Shown one piece after another: positions 49,522 to 59,083 of a stretch of DNA of 64,000 nucleotides. The DNA is from an uncultured Bacteroidales bacterium (GTDB taxonomy: Bacteria; Bacteroidota; Bacteroidia; Bacteroidales; Paludibacteraceae): the NCBI GenBank assembly GCA_946186915.1, contig CAMHOY010000001.1:62001-126000 (forward strand), in the 5' to 3' direction. The notes under the pieces were generated by a model. The model saw nothing but the letters and a program-made list of their open reading frames with translations. It was not told the DNA's origin and ran no database searches. Position numbers and translations under genes: made by a program. Each line of letters starts with the position of its first letter. Position 1 is the stretch's first letter.

Positions 49522-49944
49522 ATGATTACATTTCATACAGAAGACATAGCGATGCCGGAGCTCGATGAGCGGAAAATAGGCAAGTGGATTCGTGCAGTAG
49601 CGGCTGAGTACGGCTTCGCCGTAGGGAACATCAACTATATCTTCTGCTCCGACGAGCGGGAGTTGGTTGTGAACCGCGAGTTTCTGGGACATGACTACTA
49701 CACGGATGTCATCACCTTCGACTACTCCACCGCGCAGACACTCAACGGCGATATCTTCATCTCACTCGACACTGTCCGGAGCAATGCCGAGATGGTGGGA
49801 TGCCGCTTCGAAGACGAGCTGCTACGCATCCTCATCCACGGCGTGCTGCACCTGACGGGGCAAGGCGACAAGACCCCGGAGACGAAAGCGCAGATGACCG
49901 CCAAAGAGGAGAAGGCGCTGGGGAAATTGAAAGGTGAAAAGTGA
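49522..49944 (+). CDS. ybeY: Endoribonuclease YbeY (16S rRNA maturation)
   Basis: A 140-residue zinc RNase that acts in 16S rRNA 3'-end maturation and ribosome quality control. The metal-binding motif HGVLHLTGQGDKT is in the C-terminal third; DYYTDVITFDYS and NGDIFISLDTVRSNA are conserved too. The third His found in proteobacteria (HGxLHLxGyDH) is Asp or Lys here, as I recall from other Bacteroidota. The 3' end (KLKGEK) is made of a GTGAAA-type word that continues past the stop. Confidence 0.92.
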   Translation: MITFHTEDIAMPELDERKIGKWIRAVAAEYGFAVGNINYIFCSDERELVVNREFLGHDYYTDVITFDYSTAQTLNGDIFISLDTVRSNAEMVGCRFEDELLRILIHGVLHLTGQGDKTPETKAQMTAKEEKALGKLKGEK

Positions 49945-49961
49945 AAGATGAAAGGGGATTA
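49926..49961. repeat. GAAAGGTGAAAAG word repeat over the ybeY stop codon
   Basis: AATTGAAAGGTGAAAAGTGA then AAGATGAAAGGGG; the stop codon is part of the repeat. A related word is intergenic at 63281-63304. Confidence 0.6.
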
Positions 49962-50001
49962 GTGGAATAATTGACGAAAATAGTGTGTTATGCTTCAAAA
50001 A

Positions 50002-50033
50002 TTTGTTGCATAACATTTTTTTTTGTACTTTTG
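50002..50033 (+). promoter_or_regulatory. Promoter of the pectate lyase gene
   Basis: TTTG (50002-50005), 20 bp, TACTTTTG (50026-50033), 26 nt before the ATG at 50060. Confidence 0.75.
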
Positions 50034-50059
50034 TGTGCTTTTGATTAGTAATCAACACA

Positions 50060-53000
50060 ATGAAACACATTACATTCTTCTTATTCGCGGCGTTATTATG
50101 CTGCGTCACATCGGTCACAGCTGCCAACTACTGCGCCTCCTCTGCTTGGGGAAACGGCAAGAATGCCACCGGTGGCGGTAGTGCTACACCCACACTGGTA
50201 AAGAGCGTGAGCGAACTGAAATCCGCACTGAACAAAGGTAAGAACAAAGTGATCATCATCACGCAGGATCTGACCTTTACCTCCATGCTGTCCGTTCAAG
50301 ACGGATCGAACGTCACTCTGATGGCATTACCGGGCGTCAAGCTGACCAGCACCGAGCAGGATGCTACCAATTCAGGTATATTGTATGTAAAAAGATTCAG
50401 CAATCTGATTATCCGTAACATCACCTTCATCGGACCCGGAGCCTACGACTGCGATGGCAACGACTTGTTGTGTTTTGAAAATGTAACCAATGCATGGGTG
50501 GACCACTGCGATTTTCAGGACGGTTGTGACGGAAACTTCGACAACAAGAACTCTACGGACAACGTGACGGTCAGTTGGTGCCGTTTCCGCTACCTGAAAG
50601 CGCCAAAGGCAGGCGGTTCGGGCGGTGCGGATGACCACCGTTTCACCAACCTACTCGGTTCTTCGTCCTCCGACAAGCCTTCGGACGGCACGTATAACTT
50701 CACCTGGGCTTACTGCTGGTGGGACGAAGGATGCAAGGAACGTATGGTACGTTGCCGCAACTGCGAGTTACATTTTCTGAACTGCTACTGGAACAGTTCG
50801 GTAGCGAACTACTACGTAGGTCCGGAGAATGCAAAATGCTATTTCGAGGGATGTACGTTTGCCGGTAAAGCGAACAGCGCCAAAAACATCTTCAAGTCAT
50901 ACGGCGGCACGAATGCCTGCAAGTTCGTGAACTGCAGCGGCAAACTGCCGTCGAACAGCGGCACGGTGAATGCGCCGACATACAGTTATGACAAGTTGAG
51001 CGCTGCGGACGCCAAGACGATGGTCACCAACAGTTCGTGCGGAGCAGGTGCCACCCTGACCGTCAACACCAAAGGAGAAGTCGGCTCGTCCTGCGACGGC
51101 GGCGATACGCCTACTCCCGACCCAGACCCGCAACCGGATCCGGACCCCGACCCAGACCCTGTAACCAGCGACCTGACATGGGATTTCTCTACCAGCGATT
51201 TCAACGGATTAGGCACTATCACCTCCACGACGACCGTCAAGGGTCTGACGATAGCCGCTTCTTCTGACAAAGCCGTCACAGTTGCCACAGGTGCCAAGAC
51301 CATCGATGGTCATAACTTCACCCACGTGCTCAAGACCGGCGGTACGGGATCGGCCGCAGCGCGCAGTCTGAGTTTTGCCGTCACGGGGCCGTGTACGATA
51401 CAGGTCTATCTAATCAGCGCCAACGCAACCTCCGAGCGCACGCTCAATATATATAGCGGTTCATACGGAGGAACTCTGCTGACAACGTTTACTGCCGCTA
51501 CGACAGCTGCAAAGCAGAGTTACAGCTATACCGGCAGCGCAACGACCATCTACATGGGTAGCGCCAATAGTGGAATCAATTTCTACGCTATCAACGTGGT
51601 TTATTCCGGCGGTGACGAACCTCCTACTCCGCCGACACCGACTTACACCCTCTCTTATGACGAGAACGGCGGAACGGGCACGATGGATAGTCAGAGCGCA
51701 GAAAGCGGTCAGAGCGTGACGGTGCTTGCTAACGCCTTCACCGCTCCGACGGGTTATACCTTCCAAGAATGGAACACGAACGGCAAGGGTTCGGGTACGA
51801 AATACGCTGCAGGACAGAGCGTGACGCTGACGGAAGACCTGACGCTCTACGCCGTTTGGAGTCCGCTCAGTTATACCATCACACTGGATGCTGCGGGCGG
51901 CACGGGAGGCTCCGGTTCAATCTCCGCCATCTTCGACGAGGCGATGCCGAACATCACCATCCCGAGTCGCGAGGGCTATGATTTCCTGGGTTATTTCTCC
52001 GAGCCGAACGGCGCAGGCAAACAATACTACGATGCCAACGGCAGCAGTACGAACAGTTGGATTACTCCCTCGGACGCTACACTTTACGCGGCATGGAAAG
52101 AGCAGAGCGGCGACACACCCGCTACGGAAGGAGACCTCCATTTCTGGTTCTTCAATGCAGCAGACGCTACAGCCAATGGATTGACCAACGATGAATCGTT
52201 CTTCGCCAACATGATTGCTTCCGGCAGCCAGATGGCAGGTAGCATTACCATTGACGGTAAGAGTTACTCAGTAACCCGCCGCACAGGCGATAACGCGAAG
52301 TTCGGCGAGTTCACCATCCCTGCCGGAAAGAAAGGTATCTTCTATGCCTTGGCTGTTTCATCCGGTGGAGGCGACCGACAGATCAACCTCGTGAACGGGA
52401 CATCCAAATACGAACTCAGCGTACAGGGAGGTTCCGACTCGTACAAACGTATCGAGAGTGAACAGCTTCCTGCCGGCACCTATAGCATCGAGCGCGAAGG
52501 CAGCGGCAATGTGCGTCTGGGCGTCGTTGTGGTCAAGACGATTGACGACGGCGGCGAAGTTCCCCCCACACCCGACCCAGACCCACAACCGGACCCCGAC
52601 CCAGTGACCAGCGACCTGACATGGAATATATCCGACGATGACTTCAACGGCTTAGGAACTATTGCCACCACTACTGAAGTGCGGGAGCTGTATATAGTAG
52701 CCAAGAGTGGCTCGGAAGTAACGGTAGATGAGAATGAGAAAAGTATGGATGGTTATAACTTCACTCATCGTCTCAAATTAAATGGTTCGGGTGCAGCAGA
52801 CGCACGTCATCTATGGTTTGCCGTTACGGGTAATTGCACCGTGGAAATCTATTTGATGAGCGGTAAATCCAATGAAGAACGCTTCCTGAATATCGCTACG
52901 GGCTCCTTCGGTGCGAATGTACAAGAGTTCTCCGCGGGTGATGGAACCGCTATTACCAAGATAACATATGCTTATACCGGCGAGGCTACTAATCTATACC

Positions 53001-53179
53001 TCTATTCAAAGAAGAGCGGTATCAATATCTATGGTATCAAACTGACCTATCCATCCACACCGACAGATATTGAGAATGCGACACAAAAGAACGCAGCACT
53101 CAAAGTACTGCGTTCAGGACAAGTGGTTATAACCCGTGACGGCCGGACATATAGTATCTTCGGCACACGGATCGAATAG
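50060..53179 (+). CDS. Secreted multidomain pectate lyase (PL1-like) with T9SS-type tail
   Basis: A 1039-residue protein with a signal peptide (FFLFAALLCCVTSVTA). Residues about 25-330 are a right-handed beta-helix of the PL1 pectate lyase type (NLIIRNITFIGP, NAWVDHCDFQDG, DDHRFTNLL). A PDPDP linker follows, then a beta domain starting DLTWDFSTSDFNGLGTI, two InlB B-type repeats (about 530-675), another domain, a second PDPDP linker, a second copy of the beta domain (DLTWNISDDDFNGLGTI), and the tail KVLRSGQVVITRDGRTYSIF. It should cut pectin at the cell surface. Confidence 0.88.
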   Translation: MKHITFFLFAALLCCVTSVTAANYCASSAWGNGKNATGGGSATPTLVKSVSELKSALNKGKNKVIIITQDLTFTSMLSVQDGSNVTLMALPGVKLTSTEQDATNSGILYVKRFSNLIIRNITFIGPGAYDCDGNDLLCFENVTNAWVDHCDFQDGCDGNFDNKNSTDNVTVSWCRFRYLKAPKAGGSGGADDHRFTNLLGSSSSDKPSDGTYNFTWAYCWWDEGCKERMVRCRNCELHFLNCYWNSSVANYYVGPENAKCYFEGCTFAGKANSAKNIFKSYGGTNACKFVNCSGKLPSNSGTVNAPTYSYDKLSAADAKTMVTNSSCGAGATLTVNTKGEVGSSCDGGDTPTPDPDPQPDPDPDPDPVTSDLTWDFSTSDFNGLGTITSTTTVKGLTIAASSDKAVTVATGAKTIDGHNFTHVLKTGGTGSAAARSLSFAVTGPCTIQVYLISANATSERTLNIYSGSYGGTLLTTFTAATTAAKQSYSYTGSATTIYMGSANSGINFYAINVVYSGGDEPPTPPTPTYTLSYDENGGTGTMDSQSAESGQSVTVLANAFTAPTGYTFQEWNTNGKGSGTKYAAGQSVTLTEDLTLYAVWSPLSYTITLDAAGGTGGSGSISAIFDEAMPNITIPSREGYDFLGYFSEPNGAGKQYYDANGSSTNSWITPSDATLYAAWKEQSGDTPATEGDLHFWFFNAADATANGLTNDESFFANMIASGSQMAGSITIDGKSYSVTRRTGDNAKFGEFTIPAGKKGIFYALAVSSGGGDRQINLVNGTSKYELSVQGGSDSYKRIESEQLPAGTYSIEREGSGNVRLGVVVVKTIDDGGEVPPTPDPDPQPDPDPVTSDLTWNISDDDFNGLGTIATTTEVRELYIVAKSGSEVTVDENEKSMDGYNFTHRLKLNGSGAADARHLWFAVTGNCTVEIYLMSGKSNEERFLNIATGSFGANVQEFSAGDGTAITKITYAYTGEATNLYLYSKKSGINIYGIKLTYPSTPTDIENATQKNAALKVLRSGQVVITRDGRTYSIFGTRIE

Positions 53180-53181
53180 GA

Positions 53182-55227
53182 TTACAGACGCTGACCGGTA
53201 ACGGTAAAGGCTTGTGCGCCACGGATGATGATCAATTGTCCGTGGCGTATTTGTTTATGCGCCTTGGTTCTGTCCGTCACGTTTTCCACATCTGTCGAAG
53301 GATTCTTGCTCCACTTCAGACCTACAAGGATAGGATCGTGGTCTGAGTAGCGATACATCGACTCATTGCCTTTGGCATAACTATAGAGCGAGGAGGGCGT
53401 GTCCGCATTGATATGATACGAGACAGCTTTCGTCACCTGCGACGCCATAGAAGGCGAACAGTAGGCGTGGTCGAGGAATCCGGCAGTGCAGCCATACAAA
53501 TGGCTATAGCCATCCGGGTCGTCGCGCATAAGCAGATCAACGTAACCTTGCCCCTCACTCAACAGGGTTACCGCCGTCTCTCCAGTGTAGGCATTAAGGT
53601 CACCCAGCACGAGTACATCCGGGTCTGTATAGGTTGCAGACGGCAGTTTGGTGATAAGTTTGGTCATGTTATCTTCGCGATCTTCGTCCGTCTTGGATAT
53701 TTTCGCATAGAAATGATTCATGGAGATATTAAACCGCTCTCCGGTAGCAATGTGCGTGAAGCATTGGATTGCCTCGCGCCACTTCATACTATACGCAGTA
53801 TAGGGATACCAGTACGTGCCGTAAGTCTGTACTTTGGTCTTGTTGTAGATAAAGCACACCATCGCGCTGTTCTGGTAGGCACTCGAACCGGTATTGACAT
53901 AAGCGAAATCGGTCGTTCCGGTCGCCTCGTTGAGCAAGTCAACCAGCGCTTGCACGGCGGCTGTCCCCTGCTCCACCTCACATAACGCATAGATGTCGGC
54001 GTTCATGTTCGACAGTGCGGCTTTGATTTTCGCTTTCTGCGTTACCAACTGCTCTTCGCTCTGCGCGCCGTGTGAGTCGGAACCTACATTCGTCACGAAG
54101 AAGTTCTCGATATTCGCGCCTACGATGACCAACTCTGGTTCGCCCAGGTCCGGCCGCTCCGTAGGTAAGTTATTATTGATGAGTTCAGGAACGTTCACTG
54201 CCTGCAGTTGGTTAGCGGCGGGAATATAGGCTTTGAGCCCACGTACCAGTGTTCCGGTTCGGTAGGTTTGCCACGGAATCGTATAACCGAGAAGGTGGCA
54301 GCTGTCGATGGCCTGTTTCGCCAAGGCGGCATTGTATGCATCACTACCCTCTTCGCCGTACTCTTCGGCGTTGCGGATACGGGAGGGAGCAATCGTGTTA
54401 TTCCATGTATCGCAATAAACGAAATCGTTTGTGAAGGTAACCGTCTTGCCTATCCAAGCGTCCCATCCGGTTGCAAACGAAGTAGCGAAGTCTATATTAT
54501 ACTCCTCTTCCTGCGGTTCTACAGGTTTGGCATGACTAATATAGCGAGCGCTGGTGACCTCGTGCGTGGAGCCGTACAACTGATAGATACCCGACAACTT
54601 CACCGTGTCTCCCACCTCGATACCCAACGAACTGAAGGTTAACGAGTTACCGGCTGCGTCTCTGGACAAGCCATAGACATAGACACTCGCCGTGTTATCG
54701 TCCATATGGAAATTGCCGTACTGCGAACTAACAATCTCGGTTACGACACCCCTTAAAATACACGTATCTTTAGTGTTCGCCAGGTTAATAAACTCCTCAA
54801 TGGTCTTTTCGCCGAGGTTCGTCGGCGGTTCGGTATTGGAAAGTATCTCACATGTGCAGCCCGCAGCCACTTCGGGCGTGGAATTATACCTTGTCAGTTG
54901 GCCGGTTACACGCACCAATGAGCCTACGTTAGGCGCCTCGTCCTGGGTGTTCGCGACGCAGCGGTAAGCCTGAATCACCTTTCCACCGTTTTCGGTATCT
55001 GCAATCCAGAAAGATACATTCTTCCATGAGGAACTCCATGCCGTTTGAATAGCGGTCACGTAGCCTTGCATGACGTAGGTAGCTCCATCGTTATATAACA
55101 CATTATTGGCTGACACACTTAAGGCGTACTCCCGCGCCTCGGCACAGGTGATTTCCGTTTGTGCATGAACGGTTACTGTCATCAGCATTGCCGGCACTAA
55201 GAGTAAGAATAGGAAAAACTTTTTCAT
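53182..55227 (-). CDS. Secreted endonuclease/exonuclease/phosphatase protein with OB-fold-like N-terminus and T9SS-type tail
   Basis: Start at 55227 (MKKFFLFLLLVPAMLMTVTV, signal peptide). Residues about 25-225 look like two OB-fold-like nucleic-acid-binding domains (MQGYVTAIQTAW, VRVTGQLTRYNSTPEV, ILRGVVTEIVSSQYGNFHMD). Residues about 355-650 carry the EEP fold (VIVGANIENFFVTNVGSDSH, VLGDLNAYTGETAV, FLDHAYCSPS, YRYSDHDPILVGLKW). The tail is IRHGQLIIIRGAQAFTVTGQ. It is probably a secreted DNase or phosphatase. Convergent with the pectate lyase, 2-bp gap. Confidence 0.85.
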   Translation of the reverse strand: MKKFFLFLLLVPAMLMTVTVHAQTEITCAEAREYALSVSANNVLYNDGATYVMQGYVTAIQTAWSSSWKNVSFWIADTENGGKVIQAYRCVANTQDEAPNVGSLVRVTGQLTRYNSTPEVAAGCTCEILSNTEPPTNLGEKTIEEFINLANTKDTCILRGVVTEIVSSQYGNFHMDDNTASVYVYGLSRDAAGNSLTFSSLGIEVGDTVKLSGIYQLYGSTHEVTSARYISHAKPVEPQEEEYNIDFATSFATGWDAWIGKTVTFTNDFVYCDTWNNTIAPSRIRNAEEYGEEGSDAYNAALAKQAIDSCHLLGYTIPWQTYRTGTLVRGLKAYIPAANQLQAVNVPELINNNLPTERPDLGEPELVIVGANIENFFVTNVGSDSHGAQSEEQLVTQKAKIKAALSNMNADIYALCEVEQGTAAVQALVDLLNEATGTTDFAYVNTGSSAYQNSAMVCFIYNKTKVQTYGTYWYPYTAYSMKWREAIQCFTHIATGERFNISMNHFYAKISKTDEDREDNMTKLITKLPSATYTDPDVLVLGDLNAYTGETAVTLLSEGQGYVDLLMRDDPDGYSHLYGCTAGFLDHAYCSPSMASQVTKAVSYHINADTPSSLYSYAKGNESMYRYSDHDPILVGLKWSKNPSTDVENVTDRTKAHKQIRHGQLIIIRGAQAFTVTGQRL

Positions 55228-55257
55228 AAGCAAAAATTTTAAGTATTTTTAGTGCAT

Positions 55258-55282
55258 CGAGGGCGGGTATCAGCCGCCCTCG
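55258..55282 (-). terminator. Terminator after the sdhB gene
   Basis: CGAGGGCGG, 7-nt loop, CCGCCCTCG, a perfect 9-bp stem, followed on the minus strand by an A/T-rich stretch. A second small hairpin TTGCCT/AGGCAA is at 55293-55308. Confidence 0.75.
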
Positions 55283-55315
55283 AGCTGTAAAATTGCCTTA
55301 CGAGGCAAAACACTG

Positions 55316-56071
55316 TTAGTCTTTGAACTTAGCCGCCAGGAACTCGCGGTTGAGGCGTGCGATGTTCGCGAGGCTAACGGATTTCGGGCACTCAGCGGCA
55401 CAAGCGCCGGTGTTGGTACAGTTACCGAAACCGAGTTCGTCCATCTTAGCTACCATGGCTTTGGCACGAGCAGCCGCCTCTATCTTACCTTGCGGCAGGA
55501 GTGCGAGTTGGCTAACCTTAGCCGCCACGAACAACATCGCCGAACCGTTCTTACAAGCCGCAGCACAAGCACCGCAACCGATACAGGACGCAGCATCCAT
55601 TGCCTCGTCAGCGATAGGCTTCGGAATAGGAATGGCGTTGGCATCGGGTACACCGCCGGTGTTGACGGAGACGAAACCGCCGGCTTGCATGATCTTGTCA
55701 TACGCGCCACGATCGACCATGAGGTCTTTGATTACCGGGAACGCACGGCTACGCCACGGCTCTACGGTAATGGTCTCGCCATCTTTGAATTTACGCATGT
55801 GGAGCTGGCAAGTGGTGATCGCGGAGTCAGGTCCGTGCGGGTGACCGTTGACGTACATCGAGCACATACCGCAGATACCCTCACGGCAGTCGTGATCATA
55901 GGTAACAGGGTCTTTGTGCTCCGCAACGAGTTGCTCGTTGAGGATGTCGATCATCTCCAGGAACGATGCGCCTTGGAATACATGTTTCAGCTCATAGGTC
56001 TCGAAATGACCTTGTGCTTTAGGTCCTGCTTGTCTCCAAACACGAACCTTAATATCAATATATTGATCCAT
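55316..56071 (-). CDS. sdhB: Succinate dehydrogenase/fumarate reductase iron-sulfur subunit
   Basis: A 251-residue protein. The 2Fe-2S site is in [20 protein letters not shown], and the 4Fe-4S/3Fe-4S sites in [17 protein letters not shown] and [16 protein letters not shown]. It carries electrons between the flavin subunit and the membrane quinone. Last gene of sdhCAB; in anaerobic Bacteroidales the complex usually acts as fumarate reductase, so frdB would be an equal name. Confidence 0.95.
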   Translation of the reverse strand: MDQYIDIKVRVWRQAGPKAQGHFETYELKHVFQGASFLEMIDILNEQLVAEHKDPVTYDHDCREGICGMCSMYVNGHPHGPDSAITTCQLHMRKFKDGETITVEPWRSRAFPVIKDLMVDRGAYDKIMQAGGFVSVNTGGVPDANAIPIPKPIADEAMDAASCIGCGACAAACKNGSAMLFVAAKVSQLALLPQGKIEAAARAKAMVAKMDELGFGNCTNTGACAAECPKSVSLANIARLNREFLAAKFKD

Positions 56072-56109
56072 ATTCTAAAGTTGAATGTTTAAAGTTTAAT
56101 GTTTAGAGA

Positions 56110-58332
56110 TTAATTCTTGTAATTACGCGTCTTTCTCTCGGTAAACTCGTAATCCAGCGGCTCCTTGATGAGTTGCGGTTCTTGGTCCTCACCCATGTAT
56201 TTCCAGCAGCCGACATAGGAGAACTTGTCGTCCTGACGGAGTGCCTCGCCTTCGGGTGTCTGGTATTCCTCGCGGAAGTGACCACCACAGGACTCCTCAC
56301 GATGGAGAGCATCGACGGCCATCAGACGGCCGATCTCGATGAAGTCTGCCAGACGGAGCGCTTTCTCGAGCTCGTTGTTGAGCGAATTAGCCTCACCCGG
56401 GATATAGACGTTGGTCCAGAACTCTTTCTTGATGGCATCGATTTTCTTGATACCTTCTTTCAAGCCTTCTGCAGTACGTCCCATGCCGACGAAGTCCCAC
56501 ATGATAAGACCGAGCTCTTTATGGATCGAATCGACAGAACGCTTGCCCTGGATAGCCATGAGGCGGTCGATCTTGTCCTGTACGGCTTTCTCCGCCTCAG
56601 CAAACTCCGGCAGGTCGGTACTCATACGCGGTACGCCGATCTGGTCTGCGAGGTAGTTCTGGATGGTATAAGGCAGTACGAAATAGCCGTCCGCCAGACC
56701 TTGCATCAAAGCCGAAGCACCGAGACGGTTAGCACCGTGGTCGGAGAAGTTCGCCTCGCCGATACAGAACAGACCTTTGACGGATGTCTGCAGTTCGTAG
56801 TCCACCCAGATACCACCCATCGTATAGTGGATAGCCGGGAAGATCATCATCGGGTTCTCGTACGGGTTCTCGTCCACAATCTTCTCGTACATCTGGAAGA
56901 GGTTGCCGTATTTCTGTGCTACGACATCTTTGCCCAAACGCTGGATTGCCTCGCTGAAGTCGAGGAACACAGCGAGGCCGGTGTTGTTCACACCGTAACC
57001 TTTGTCGCAACGCTCTTTAGCAGCACGGGAAGCAACGTCACGCGGAACGAGGTTACCGAAGGCCGGATAGCGGCGCTCCAAGTAGTAATCGCGGTCTTCC
57101 TCAGGAATGTCACGTCCTTTGATTTCACCGGCTTGCAGACGCTTTGCATCCTCCAGTTTCTTCGGCACCCAGATACGACCGTCGTTACGGAGCGACTCCG
57201 ACATAAGGGTCAGTTTGGATTGGAAGTCACCATGCTTCGGGATACAGGTCGGGTGGATCTGTGCGTAGCAAGGGTTAGCGAAGTATGCGCCGTGGCGATA
57301 CATCTGCATAGCAGCCGAACCATTGGAAGCCATCGCGTTGGTGGAGAGAAAGAAGGTGTTTCCGTAACCACCCGAACCTACTACAACTGCGTGAGCGAAG
57401 AAGCGCTCGATACGGCCGGTAACGAGGTTACGGGCGATGATACCACGCGCACGCTTCTCGCCGTTCTCATCCGGGATGAGGACGATGTCCAGCATCTCGT
57501 AGCGGGTGTACATCTTCACTTTGCCTTTACCGATCTGACGGCTCAAAGCGCTATACGCACCCAGCAACAACTGCTGGCCTGTCTGACCCTTGGCGTAGAA
57601 CGTACGGCTTACCTGTGCGCCACCGAACGAACGGTTGTCGAGCAGACCTCCGTATTCGCGTGCGAAAGGAACGCCTTGTGCCACACACTGGTCGATGATA
57701 TTATTGGAAACTTCCGCCAGACGATAGACGTTCGCCTCGCGGGCACGGTAGTCACCACCTTTGATTGTATCATAGTAGAGACGATAAACGGAGTCACCGT
57801 CGTTCTGGTAGTTCTTCGCTGCGTTGATACCACCTTGTGCAGCAATCGAGTGCGCACGACGGGGCGAGTCCTGGATACAGAAGTTGAGCACATTGAAGCC
57901 CATCTCTGCGAGGGAAGCCGCAGCGGATGCGCCGGCAAGACCCGTACCGATGACGATGATGTCCAGACGGCGTTTGTTAGCGGGGTTCACCAGTTTCTGA
58001 TGGTTCTTGTAGTTGGTCCATTTGAGCTCCAGCGGACCTGCCGGGATCTTCGCCATCTCGGGCGTGATCACTTTGGTGTTTTTCTCGGAAGGAGTAGCCA
58101 TTACCTCTGCCGCAGCTTTAGCTGCTTTGCCGGCTTTCTGAGCCGCAGCAGTAGCTGCAGCCACAGCCTCTTTCACTTCAGCACGCTGTGCCACTTTCTC
58201 TGCGCGGGCTTGCAACTCTTCTGCTACCTCTTGAGCTTTCTCCGCAGCTACTTCGGCCACTTCTTGTGCCTTCTTCGCTGCTTTTGCTGCTACTTTCTTC
58301 GCAGCATCTAATATCTCTTCTTTCTTTGCCAT
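56110..58332 (-). CDS. sdhA: Succinate dehydrogenase/fumarate reductase flavoprotein subunit with N-terminal Ala/Lys extension
   Basis: A 740-residue protein; relatives are about 640-660. The normal part begins near residue 95 ([20 protein letters not shown]), then FAD site [20 protein letters not shown], the FAD-linking [13 protein letters not shown], and active-site regions such as [13 protein letters not shown] and [17 protein letters not shown]. Residues 1-90 are an Ala/Lys/Glu-rich helix ([20 protein letters not shown]), like histone-H1-type tails or apolipoprotein repeats. This extension is unusual and has its ATG in the proper place 12 bp after sdhC. Confidence 0.93.
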   Translation of the reverse strand: MAKKEEILDAAKKVAAKAAKKAQEVAEVAAEKAQEVAEELQARAEKVAQRAEVKEAVAAATAAAQKAGKAAKAAAEVMATPSEKNTKVITPEMAKIPAGPLELKWTNYKNHQKLVNPANKRRLDIIVIGTGLAGASAAASLAEMGFNVLNFCIQDSPRRAHSIAAQGGINAAKNYQNDGDSVYRLYYDTIKGGDYRAREANVYRLAEVSNNIIDQCVAQGVPFAREYGGLLDNRSFGGAQVSRTFYAKGQTGQQLLLGAYSALSRQIGKGKVKMYTRYEMLDIVLIPDENGEKRARGIIARNLVTGRIERFFAHAVVVGSGGYGNTFFLSTNAMASNGSAAMQMYRHGAYFANPCYAQIHPTCIPKHGDFQSKLTLMSESLRNDGRIWVPKKLEDAKRLQAGEIKGRDIPEEDRDYYLERRYPAFGNLVPRDVASRAAKERCDKGYGVNNTGLAVFLDFSEAIQRLGKDVVAQKYGNLFQMYEKIVDENPYENPMMIFPAIHYTMGGIWVDYELQTSVKGLFCIGEANFSDHGANRLGASALMQGLADGYFVLPYTIQNYLADQIGVPRMSTDLPEFAEAEKAVQDKIDRLMAIQGKRSVDSIHKELGLIMWDFVGMGRTAEGLKEGIKKIDAIKKEFWTNVYIPGEANSLNNELEKALRLADFIEIGRLMAVDALHREESCGGHFREEYQTPEGEALRQDDKFSYVGCWKYMGEDQEPQLIKEPLDYEFTERKTRNYKN

Positions 58333-58344
58333 AGTCGTAAATCA

Positions 58345-59043
58345 TTAAGCGGCGCAGAGCATACCTATGCCCATGCCAAAGTAATACAATACAACGATAG
58401 TGAATGGCAGTACGACCAACGTAGCCACAACCGTGCTGATTACCTCGACACGTTTTTGCCATTTGAGGTTGTTGAGTCCCATGGATGTCATAGCCGAGCC
58501 GACACCATGGTTGAGGTGCAGCCAGAGTACTACGAGCCAAAGGAGATAGAGCACGCAATAAACCTGGCCCCAAACAGGCTCGGTAAAGAGCGCTTTGACA
58601 TACGCAGCGCCGTTCTGAGGATCGAAAGCGCCGGTCTCGATGCCGGTGAGTTCAGCAAACTGCATCTTGTACCAGAAGTTGTAGAGGTGCAGGCAGAGGA
58701 AACCAAGGATGGTAAATCCGAGAACGAGCATGTTCTCCGACTCCCAGGTCACTCCCTCTTTCTTTCCACGAACCTCATAACGGTCGTTCCCGCGCGCTGC
58801 CCGGTTCTGGATAGTCAGATACAGACCATAGCAGAAATGTACCAGTACGAGGAACGCAATACCGAGCGAACCGATTACTGCGTACCAGTTAGCACCGAGG
58901 AAACGGCAAATAGCGTTGTACGCCTCTTCGCTGAACACCAGCGCAAGGTTCATGCAACCGTGAAACAGCAGGAAAAACACCAATGCTGCTCCACTCAAAG
59001 CCATAACGAATTTACGGCCGATAGATGAATCTTTTAACCACAT
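58345..59043 (-). CDS. sdhC: Succinate dehydrogenase/fumarate reductase cytochrome b subunit
   Basis: A 232-residue membrane protein with five transmembrane helices and His residues for haem b (FHGCMNLALVF, LVHFCYGLYL, CLHLYNFW, LHLNHGVGSAMTSMG), the diheme B-type pattern of Bacteroidota. First gene of the sdhCAB operon. Confidence 0.93.
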   Translation of the reverse strand: MWLKDSSIGRKFVMALSGAALVFFLLFHGCMNLALVFSEEAYNAICRFLGANWYAVIGSLGIAFLVLVHFCYGLYLTIQNRAARGNDRYEVRGKKEGVTWESENMLVLGFTILGFLCLHLYNFWYKMQFAELTGIETGAFDPQNGAAYVKALFTEPVWGQVYCVLYLLWLVVLWLHLNHGVGSAMTSMGLNNLKWQKRVEVISTVVATLVVLPFTIVVLYYFGMGIGMLCAA

Positions 59044-59083
59044 AGATTAGATTGTTTGTTAGAATTAATATTGATTTTGTTGT

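Noticed and set aside
56173..58311. A 712-codon ORF antisense to sdhA
   Set aside because: It mirrors the sdhA codon pattern, has no domain, and sdhA is certain. The long opposite frame is a composition effect.
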